64,000 nt of DNA from Streptococcus constellatus (GTDB lineage Bacteria; Bacillota; Bacilli; Lactobacillales; Streptococcaceae): contig NZ_CABHMZ010000027.1 in NCBI RefSeq assembly GCF_902167705.1, forward strand, positions 1-64,000. Reading direction: 5' to 3'. The notes beneath the pieces are model-generated. The model saw only the letters and a list, made by a program, of their open reading frames with translations. It was not told the DNA's origin and ran no database searches. The translations under genes were made by a program, and so were the position numbers. Of the stretch, positions 57,901 through 64,000 are shown one piece after another (the first letter of the stretch is position 1; every line of letters starts with the position of its first letter).

Positions 57901-58031
57901 TTAAAAAATACCATTTAGGATATGAAAGCTACTGTCTGGGATTATTTTAAATTAACTAGAATTGTTACTTTATACTGTATATATACAATAAAGGAAGTTG
58001 AAAATAGTTGATGATTCTGTTTATCATATCT

Positions 58032-58060
58032 TGTCATTTTTTCATTCTTCCTATATAATG
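58032..58060 (+). promoter_or_regulatory. promoter of the serine hydrolase gene
   Basis: -35 TTGTCA (58032-58037), 17-bp spacer, -10 TATAAT (58055-58060); ribosome site TTAGGAGAAG before GTG 58085. Confidence 0.7.
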
Positions 58061-58084
58061 AGGTATATAAGTTAGGAGAAGTGC

Positions 58085-59140
58085 GTGAGTAAAAAGACAA
58101 TAATTCTTTGTTTGATTGGTTGCTTTATGATGTGTGGTGTGTTGGTGTTAAGTGCTGTGTACTTTGGGCAAGCTAGAAAGCCGCATCATACAAAGGTAGC
58201 TGCAAGTTATACTGCCAGTCAAGAAAAGAAAAAAAGTCCGTCAAAAGAGTTAAAACCAGCCACTCGTGTTCCAATAAAGAGTATGGAAGAAAAGCAGAAG
58301 GTCATGGAAGCTGATTTGCCTGTAATGGGTGCTTATGGTCTGTATTATGATTATGCCAATCTAAATTTAGTTCAAGTTGTACAAGCGTATCTAGATGAGA
58401 TGGGAATAGATCATTCGCAGATTGCATTTTCTTATAAGGATTTAACGAGTGGACAAACCTATGCTATGAATGAGACACAGCCAATGACAGCAGGCTCAAC
58501 TTGCAAATTGCCACTAAATATGTTGGTCGTTGATGAGGTGGAAAAAGGAAATTTATCACTGACCGAGCGGTTTGATATTACACATACTCGCTATGAATAT
58601 ATCGGTGAACACAATAATTACGTAGCAGCATTTAATGGGGCAATGAATATTCCTGAGATGCAGGAATATTCTCTTCTTTATTCTGAAAATACACCAGCTT
58701 ATGCCTTAACTGAGCGCTTAGGTGGCTTGGATAAAGCCTATACCATGTATCAACGCTATGGCAAAGGCAAGGGAGAAGTGAAGACAATCAACCAACAGAA
58801 TCAAACAACGACGGATTATTATATTCAAGTGTTGGATTACCTTTGGAAACATCAGGAAAAGTATAAAGATATTTTGTATTATATCGGTGAGTCTTTTCCA
58901 AATGAATACTATAAACGATATGTAAGAGACATTCCAATCTATCAAAAGCCAGGTTATGTTGCAGAAGCTTTGAATGTAGATGCAATTGTCTGTGAAGAAA
59001 AGCCCTATTTGATCGCCCTTTATACAGCAGGGCTGGGAGGAACGACTCCTGAAAGTGATGAAATTAGTGGTGTTGGTATTACACAAGTTGGTCAATTAGC
59101 CTATGTTATCAATGAATGGCATCGTGTGAATATGAATTAA
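58085..59140 (+). CDS. membrane-anchored serine hydrolase (class A beta-lactamase fold)
   Basis: A 351-residue protein with an N-terminal helix (about 5-27), a lysine-rich spacer and an extracytoplasmic domain (~90-350). The beta-lactamase/transpeptidase motifs are degenerate: STCK at GSTCKLPLN (SxxK, about residue 139), YSENTPA (SxN) and QKPGYV (KTG-like, with Pro for Thr). Such streptococcal proteins are unlikely to give beta-lactam resistance; a cell-wall role or loss of catalysis is possible. The start is GTG 58085. It is divergent from the exporter operon. Confidence 0.78.
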   Translation: MSKKTIILCLIGCFMMCGVLVLSAVYFGQARKPHHTKVAASYTASQEKKKSPSKELKPATRVPIKSMEEKQKVMEADLPVMGAYGLYYDYANLNLVQVVQAYLDEMGIDHSQIAFSYKDLTSGQTYAMNETQPMTAGSTCKLPLNMLVVDEVEKGNLSLTERFDITHTRYEYIGEHNNYVAAFNGAMNIPEMQEYSLLYSENTPAYALTERLGGLDKAYTMYQRYGKGKGEVKTINQQNQTTTDYYIQVLDYLWKHQEKYKDILYYIGESFPNEYYKRYVRDIPIYQKPGYVAEALNVDAIVCEEKPYLIALYTAGLGGTTPESDEISGVGITQVGQLAYVINEWHRVNMN

Positions 59141-59200
59141 AGTACATGGATGTAAATTCCAAAAATTGTACTGAAAAAGATAGAATTTTATTAAAAATGT

Positions 59201-59230
59201 AAGGGCTCTCTTTTAGATGAGGGCCTTTTA
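59201..59230 (+). terminator. terminator before the Crp/Fnr gene
   Basis: AAGGGCTCTC pairs with GAGGGCCTT (one bulged G) and is followed by TTTATG; the next extended -10, TGT-TATAAT (59234-59239), begins at once. Confidence 0.65.
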
Positions 59231-59274
59231 TGTTATAATAAAAATAGAATGTAAAAAAGGACTACAAGGATATC

Positions 59275-59961
59275 ATGATTAACAAAGAGCACTATCGTTA
59301 CATTAGAGAACATCCTGCTTTTGAAAATTTACCAGTTGAACATTTTGATAAAATAGCGGTTGAAATTCAATTTCGCAAAGTGCCAAAAGGACAGATTATT
59401 TTCTTTTCTGGAGACAAACGAGAGCGACTTTTTTTGATTTATAAAGGCTATGTTCGGATTGAACAGTACGACCAGACGGATTCATTTAATTACATTGACT
59501 ATGTGAAAGAAAATACGATGTTTCCATATGGTGGCATGTTTGAGGATAAAGATTATCATTATTCTGGGATTTCTGTGACGGATTTGGAATATTTTTCGAT
59601 TCCTGTTGATTTGTATGAATATTATTCTAAGCAAACAATAGAACAAATGTTATTTATCACGCATAAGTTGTCAAATATTTTGCGTTTCCATGAATTACGC
59701 TTGCGAAACTCTGTTTTGGCTAGTGCGACAGAGCGAGTTATCCAAGCAATTTCTATCTTGTGTATTGATTTTTGCCAAGATAGAGATGACATTCCTTTTG
59801 CGCTTAGTATGAAAGAGCTGGCTAAATTAGGAGCGACCACTCGTGAAACTGTTAATCAAGTATTGAAAAAATTAACAGAAGAAAACATTATTCAATATAA
59901 TCGAAAGAAACTCGTCTTTTTGAATAAAGAATACTTTTTAAAATATTTCGAAGATATATAA
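59275..59961 (+). CDS. Crp/Fnr-family regulator next to the arc genes
   Basis: A 228-residue protein: N-terminal cyclic-nucleotide-like barrel (about 20-120, KVPKGQIIFFSGDKRERLFL), dimer helix, and C-terminal HTH (about 165-215, LSMKELAKLGATTRETVNQVLKKL). It lacks an N-terminal Cys cluster for an Fe-S centre, so it is not a classical FNR. A Crp/Fnr gene (flp/arcR) beside arcA activates the arginine deiminase operon in related bacteria; the same role is likely here. AAGGATATC precedes the ATG. Confidence 0.88.
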   Translation: MINKEHYRYIREHPAFENLPVEHFDKIAVEIQFRKVPKGQIIFFSGDKRERLFLIYKGYVRIEQYDQTDSFNYIDYVKENTMFPYGGMFEDKDYHYSGISVTDLEYFSIPVDLYEYYSKQTIEQMLFITHKLSNILRFHELRLRNSVLASATERVIQAISILCIDFCQDRDDIPFALSMKELAKLGATTRETVNQVLKKLTEENIIQYNRKKLVFLNKEYFLKYFEDI

Positions 59962-60279
59962 GAAAAGGAGGGCAGAATTGCAGTCGAAAAAGCAATTTTT
60001 GCTCTTCTTTTTAGTTTAGAAACAGAAACAGTTAAAATATAGTCAAAAACTTCATTTGTTTCTAAAAAATAATTATTCATAAAACCAATAAAATGCATAA
60101 AATATTTATAGAAAGCGTTTTATTTTGAAATAATATTTGAATTTCTTTTAAAAAAGCAAAGGATTTGGCATTTTAAATGCAGAATTGATAGCGAAAGCGT
60201 AAACAAAAGATATTACAATATAACATGTAAATAGAACTTAAGGAAACTTAAGTCACAAAGAAAAAGAGGAGGACACAAG
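59962..60279 (+). promoter_or_regulatory. arcA regulatory region: cre-like, ARG-box-like and dyad elements
   Basis: The region of 318 bp has no gene. GTTAAAATATAGTCAAA (60031-60047) is repeated exactly at 63940-63956. Candidate ARG boxes are ATTATTCATAAAACCAAT (about 60071) and AATGCATAAAATATTTAT (about 60091). GCGAAAGCGTAAACAA (60191-60206) matches 14 of 16 positions of WTGNAARCGNWWWCAW, a cre for CcpA; a weaker one is at 60109-60124. TTACA (60213-60217) and TGTAA (60226-60230) form a dyad. AACTTAAG is repeated at about 60236-60253. Exact promoter unclear. Confidence 0.5.
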
Positions 60280-61509
60280 ATGTCTACACATCCTATTCAT
60301 GTTTTCTCAGAAATAGGAAAACTGAAAAAAGTTATGCTACATCGTCCTGGTAAAGAGTTGGAAAACTTGATGCCGGACCACTTGGAACGTCTGCTTTTTG
60401 ACGATATTCCATTCTTGGAAGACGCTCAAAAGGAACATGATGCTTTTGCAGATGCTCTTCGTAAAGAAGGTATTGAAGTTCTTTACCTTGAAAAATTGGC
60501 TGCTGAATCATTGACTTCTCCAGAAATTCGTAATGAATTTATTGAAGAATATCTTGATGAAGCAAATATTCGCGGGGCACAAACAAAAGTTGCTATTCGC
60601 GACATTCTTCATGGTATAGAAGACAACCTTGAATTGGTTGAAAAGACAATGGCAGGTTTCCAAAAAGCAGAATTGCCAGAAATTCCTGAAGAAGCTAAAG
60701 GCTTGACAGACTTGGTAGAATCTGACTATCCATTTGCCATTGACCCAATGCCAAACCTTTACTTCACACGTGACCCATTTGCTACAATCGGTAATGCTGT
60801 GTCATTGAACCATATGTACTCAGATACACGTAATCGTGAAACACTTTATGGTAAATACATTTTCAAACATCATCCAGTATATGGTGGCAATGTTGAATTA
60901 GTTTATAATCGTGAAGAAACAACTCGTATCGAAGGTGGAGATGAACTCGTTCTTTCTAAAGATGTCCTTGCGGTAGGTATTTCACAACGTACAGATGCAG
61001 CATCTATTGAAAAACTTTTGGTTAATATCTTCAAGAAGAATGTTGGCTTCAAGAAAGTGATTGCATTTGAATTTGCTAATAATCGTAAATTCATGCACTT
61101 AGATACAGTCTTCACAATGGTTGACTATGATAAATTCACTATTCACCCAGAAATTGAAGGCGACCTTCGCGTTTACTCTGTTACTTATGAAAATGAAAAA
61201 CTTCATATTGCAGAAGAAAAAGGCGATTTGGCTGAATTGTTAGCTAAGAATCTTGGTATTGACAAAGTTCATTTGATTCGTTGTGGCGGCGGAAATGTAG
61301 TAGCAGCAGCGCGTGAACAATGGAACGACGGTTCAAACACTCTTACAATCGCTCCAGGTGTGGTAGTTGTATATGACCGTAATGTTGTTACCAACAAGAT
61401 TCTTGAAGAATACGGACTTCGTTTGATTAAGATTCGCGGAAGTGAATTGGTTCGCGGTCGTGGTGGACCTCGTTGTATGTCAATGCCATTTGAACGTGAA
61501 GAACTTTAA
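60280..61509 (+). CDS. arcA: arginine deiminase
   Basis: Converts arginine to citrulline and ammonia, giving acid tolerance. The 409-residue product has [27 protein letters not shown] (Asp/Arg site), [21 protein letters not shown] (catalytic His) and the catalytic Cys in [14 protein letters not shown] at the C-terminus (about residue 399). Ribosome site GAGGAGG. arcB follows after 23 bp. Confidence 0.98.
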   Translation: MSTHPIHVFSEIGKLKKVMLHRPGKELENLMPDHLERLLFDDIPFLEDAQKEHDAFADALRKEGIEVLYLEKLAAESLTSPEIRNEFIEEYLDEANIRGAQTKVAIRDILHGIEDNLELVEKTMAGFQKAELPEIPEEAKGLTDLVESDYPFAIDPMPNLYFTRDPFATIGNAVSLNHMYSDTRNRETLYGKYIFKHHPVYGGNVELVYNREETTRIEGGDELVLSKDVLAVGISQRTDAASIEKLLVNIFKKNVGFKKVIAFEFANNRKFMHLDTVFTMVDYDKFTIHPEIEGDLRVYSVTYENEKLHIAEEKGDLAELLAKNLGIDKVHLIRCGGGNVVAAAREQWNDGSNTLTIAPGVVVVYDRNVVTNKILEEYGLRLIKIRGSELVRGRGGPRCMSMPFEREEL

Positions 61510-61532
61510 CATTAGAAAGAGGAATAATTAGA

Positions 61533-62549
61533 ATGACAAACTCAGTGTTCCAAGGACGCAGCTTCTTGGCAGAAAAAGATTTTACACGTGCAGAATTAGA
61601 ATATCTTATTGGTTTAGCAGCTCACTTGAAAGATTTGAAGAAACGCAATATTGAACATCACTACTTAGCAGGTAAAAATATTGCTCTCTTGTTTGAAAAA
61701 ACTTCAACTCGTACTCGTGCAGCTTTCACAACAGCAGCGATTGATCTTGGCGCTCATCCAGAATACCTAGGAGCTAATGACATTCAGCTTGGTAAGAAAG
61801 AATCTACTGAAGATACTGCTAAAGTATTGGGACGTATGTTTGACGGGATTGAATTCCGCGGATTCAGCCAACGTATGGTAGAAGAATTGGCAGAATTCTC
61901 AGGTGTTCCTGTATGGAATGGTTTGACAGACGAATGGCATCCAACTCAAATGTTAGCTGACTATTTGACAGTTCAAGAAAACTTTGGTCGTTTGGAAGGC
62001 TTGACTCTTGTCTACTGTGGTGACGGACGTAACAACGTTGCAAACAGCCTTCTTGTAACAGGTGCTATCCTCGGTGTGAATGTTCATATCTTCTCTCCAA
62101 AAGAACTCTTCCCAGCTGAAGATATCGTGAAATTGGCAGAAGGATATGCAAAAGAAAGTGGCGCACATGTCTTAATCACTGACAATGCAGATGAAGCTGT
62201 TAAAGGTGCAGATGTCCTTTACACAGACGTTTGGGTATCTATGGGTGAAGAAGACAAATTCGCAGAACGTGTAGCTCTTTTGAAACCTTACCAAGTAAAT
62301 ATGGACTTGGTTAAGAAAGCTGACAATGAAGATTTGATCTTCTTGCACTGCTTACCAGCTTTCCATGATACAAATACTGTCTATGGTAAAGACGTTGCTG
62401 AAAAATTCGGCGTTGAAGAAATGGAAGTAACTGACGAAGTATTCCGCAGCAAATACGCTCGCCAATTTGACCAAGCTGAAAACCGTATGCATACTATTAA
62501 AGCAGTTATGGCAGCAACTCTTGGTAACCTTTATATTCCAAAAGTATAA
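61533..62549 (+). CDS. arcB: catabolic ornithine carbamoyltransferase
   Basis: Splits citrulline with phosphate into ornithine and carbamoyl phosphate. The 338-residue product has the carbamoyl-phosphate motif STRTR ([12 protein letters not shown], about 57-61), [20 protein letters not shown] and HCLPAFHDT. Length and context mark it as the catabolic enzyme. It follows arcA closely; a 289-bp gap with a hairpin separates it from arcC. Confidence 0.98.
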   Translation: MTNSVFQGRSFLAEKDFTRAELEYLIGLAAHLKDLKKRNIEHHYLAGKNIALLFEKTSTRTRAAFTTAAIDLGAHPEYLGANDIQLGKKESTEDTAKVLGRMFDGIEFRGFSQRMVEELAEFSGVPVWNGLTDEWHPTQMLADYLTVQENFGRLEGLTLVYCGDGRNNVANSLLVTGAILGVNVHIFSPKELFPAEDIVKLAEGYAKESGAHVLITDNADEAVKGADVLYTDVWVSMGEEDKFAERVALLKPYQVNMDLVKKADNEDLIFLHCLPAFHDTNTVYGKDVAEKFGVEEMEVTDEVFRSKYARQFDQAENRMHTIKAVMAATLGNLYIPKV

Positions 62550-62578
62550 TTAAAAACCAAAACCGTTTACCAACAGCT

Positions 62579-62620
62579 ATGAGGGCTGCGACTAATAGCT
62601 TTAGTCCAGTCCTCATTTTT
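62579..62620 (+). terminator. attenuator-like hairpin between arcB and arcC
   Basis: ATGAGG-CTG-GACTAA (62579-62595, with single mismatches) pairs with TTAGTC-CAG-CCTCAT (to 62616) and ends in TTTTT. It can stop part of the transcription before arcC. The rest of the gap to 62838 has no gene; arcC has its own strong ribosome site, TAAGGAGG. Confidence 0.7.
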
Positions 62621-62838
62621 GATAGTGCTCGTTTTCATTTTAGTATGATATTAATAGAGGAAAAAAGCGATAGGATAAACAACCATAATTGCTGATGCAG
62701 TCACTCTCAGAGAAATGTAGTCTGAGACATTGCTATTCTAACCTCATTCCTACGTTTGTTGCAGCTGGATTCTATCATGGACTACTAAAATAAAATTGAA
62801 ACACTATCAGGAGAAAACTCTAAGGAGGCTAATTATTT

Positions 62839-63786
62839 ATGGCAAATCGTAAAATCGTTGTGGCTTTGGGAGGAAATGCCATCCTTTCATCTGATCCATC
62901 AGCTAAAGCACAACAAGAAGCATTAGCAGAAACAGCAAGTCATCTTGTAAAATTGATTAAAAATGGTGATGACTTGATTATCACTCATGGAAATGGACCG
63001 CAAGTTGGAAATCTTTTATTGCAACATTTAGCAGCAGATTCTGAAAAAAATCCAGCCTTTCCGCTTGATTCGCTCGTTGCGATGACAGAAGGAAGTATCG
63101 GCTACTGGTTGCAAAATGCTCTTCAAAATGCTTTACATGAAGAAGGGATTGAAAAAGAAGTCGCTTCTGTTGTGACACAAGTCGTGGTTGATAAAAACGA
63201 CCCAGCTTTCACAAATTTGAGCAAACCAATCGGACCATTCTACACAGAAGAAGAAGCAAAAGCAGAAGCTGAAAAGAGCGGAGCTACTTTCAAAGAAGAT
63301 GCTGGACGTGGCTGGAGAAAAGTAGTTGCTTCACCAAAACCAGTTGGAATCAAAGAAATTGAAACCATTCGTACACTCATCAATGCAGGACATGTCGTTG
63401 TGGCTGCTGGTGGTGGCGGCATTCCTGTTATCAAGGAAGACAACGGTCATCTTGCCGGCGTAGAAGCAGTAATTGACAAAGACTTTGCTTCACAATGTCT
63501 GGCTGAATTGGTCGAAGCAGATCTTTTCATTGTCTTGACAGGTGTGGATTATGTCTATGTCAACTATAATAAACCAGACCAAGCCAAGTTAGAGCGTGTT
63601 AATGTAGCTCAGCTTGAAGAATACATCAAGCAAGAACAGTTTGCACCAGGAAGTATGTTGCCTAAAGTGCAAGCAGCTATTGCCTTTGTAAACGATCGTC
63701 CAGAAGGCGAAGCTGTCATTACTTCTCTTGAAAACTTAGGTGCTTTAATTGAGTCTGAAAGCGGAACGATTATTGAAAAAGGATAA
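62839..63786 (+). CDS. arcC: carbamate kinase
   Basis: Makes ATP from carbamoyl phosphate and ADP, the energy-yielding last step of the pathway. The 315-residue product begins [20 protein letters not shown] and has [39 protein letters not shown] and [16 protein letters not shown]. Full length. An antiporter or further arc gene would be expected beyond the window. Confidence 0.97.
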   Translation: MANRKIVVALGGNAILSSDPSAKAQQEALAETASHLVKLIKNGDDLIITHGNGPQVGNLLLQHLAADSEKNPAFPLDSLVAMTEGSIGYWLQNALQNALHEEGIEKEVASVVTQVVVDKNDPAFTNLSKPIGPFYTEEEAKAEAEKSGATFKEDAGRGWRKVVASPKPVGIKEIETIRTLINAGHVVVAAGGGGIPVIKEDNGHLAGVEAVIDKDFASQCLAELVEADLFIVLTGVDYVYVNYNKPDQAKLERVNVAQLEEYIKQEQFAPGSMLPKVQAAIAFVNDRPEGEAVITSLENLGALIESESGTIIEKG

Positions 63787-63938
63787 CAGAGTGTTATCAT
63801 TTATAGGTTGAAGACTGTAATAAAACTTTTTAAAACAATGTTGGTGTTTCCTATTTTTAGATTTGCTTTCTTTTGCTTTATTTTATTGTTGTGAAATGAT
63901 AATTTTTTTGGAAATTACTAGTTTTTTTCATCTGAATA

Positions 63939-63970
63939 TGTTAAAATATAGTCAAAGGAAGCGCTTTCTG
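63939..63970 (+). promoter_or_regulatory. promoter with overlapping cre for the gene beyond the window
   Basis: TGT-TAAAAT (TAAAAT 63942-63947) is an extended -10. AAGGAAGCGCTTTCTG (63955-63970) matches 13 of 16 positions of the cre consensus and sits at the expected transcription start, a typical place for CcpA repression. No gene is seen from 63787 to 64000. Confidence 0.6.
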
Positions 63971-64000
63971 GAAATGGGATTCGGTTAAATTTTTACAATT

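Noticed and set aside
58718-59095. 125-codon minus-strand frame within the serine hydrolase gene
   Set aside because: Antisense shadow; the plus strand has a complete domain, a promoter and a ribosome site.
60213-60230. TTACA-N8-TGTAA upstream of arcA considered as a third BceR-type box
   Set aside because: The spacer is 8 rather than 4 bases, so it does not fit the pattern; noted only as a dyad.
62550-62838. Possible hidden gene between arcB and arcC
   Set aside because: No frame of useful length with a ribosome site; the gap holds a hairpin and the arcC leader.

Overview
The window comes from a low-GC Firmicute and fits a viridans-type Streptococcus, probably of the anginosus/sanguinis/mitis neighbourhood. 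The evidence is gene content and order: glmU-nudF-macP-mtnN, cvfB, holA-sodA, DUF3397 next to rplK-rplA, pyrH-frr, a Crp/Fnr gene next to arcABC, and a BlpAB/ComAB-type exporter. Strong AAGGAGG ribosome sites, many TGnTATAAT extended -10 promoters and hairpin+T-run terminators support this. The species cannot be named from this sequence alone. I saw no rRNA, tRNA or CRISPR array.

Layout. 1-0.7 kb: 5' part of an IS30-family transposase gene on the minus strand, running off the left edge. 0.8-2.8 kb: divergent TetR regulator and MATE exporter. 2.9-4.9 kb: metG. 5.0-5.3 kb: a composite intergenic repeat. 5.3-12.1 kb: a GHSxGG hydrolase and a Bce-type peptide-sensing module (response regulator, intramembrane kinase, TraX-like protein, small ORF, ABC ATPase, 10-TM permease). 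12.2-20.2 kb: PadR/DUF1129 pair, amino acid permease, S41 protease-like protein, acetyltransferases, RpiB-like protein, cold shock protein, and a tightly packed DUF2829/SDR/GNAT/ASCH cluster. 20.6-29.6 kb: core genes (glmU, nudF, macP, mtnN, ABC-F, cyclophilin lipoprotein, ftsK) with a frameshifted pspC. 29.8-33.4 kb: RpiR regulator with two Gfo/Idh/MocA genes (one frameshifted, one lacking a normal start). 33.4-39.6 kb: an AT-rich cellobiose-type PTS / 6-phospho-beta-glucosidase island bracketed by two same-orientation IS3-family transposase remnants; its BglG/LicR-type activator is broken by an in-frame stop. 40.0-54.0 kb: P-type ATPase, rplK-rplA, acnA-citZ-icd (the oxidative TCA branch that makes 2-oxoglutarate for glutamate), pyrH-frr, cvfB, holA, sodA. 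54.1-59.1 kb: BlpAB/ComAB-like exporter with paired LytTR-type sites, an unlisted 48-residue ORF and a serine hydrolase. 59.3-64.0 kb: Crp/Fnr regulator and the arginine deiminase genes arcA, arcB, arcC, with cre-like sites.

Most noteworthy regulatory signals: two perfect TTACA-N4-TGTAA elements (BceR-type boxes), one next to the Bce module and one upstream of the S41 protease-like gene; nested inverted repeats exactly over the padR promoter; a CodY-like box inside the acnA promoter below a perfect 30-bp palindrome; two short GTGGGA...CCAC hairpins directly before the rplK and rplA ribosome sites; a textbook ftsK promoter whose predicted transcript begins at the start codon; and 21-bp-spaced direct repeats about 41 bp before the exporter's -10. 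No wholly unknown multi-gene system is evident. The best candidates for something undescribed are the BceR-linked regulon, the orphan exporter with its small ORF, and the composite repeat family.
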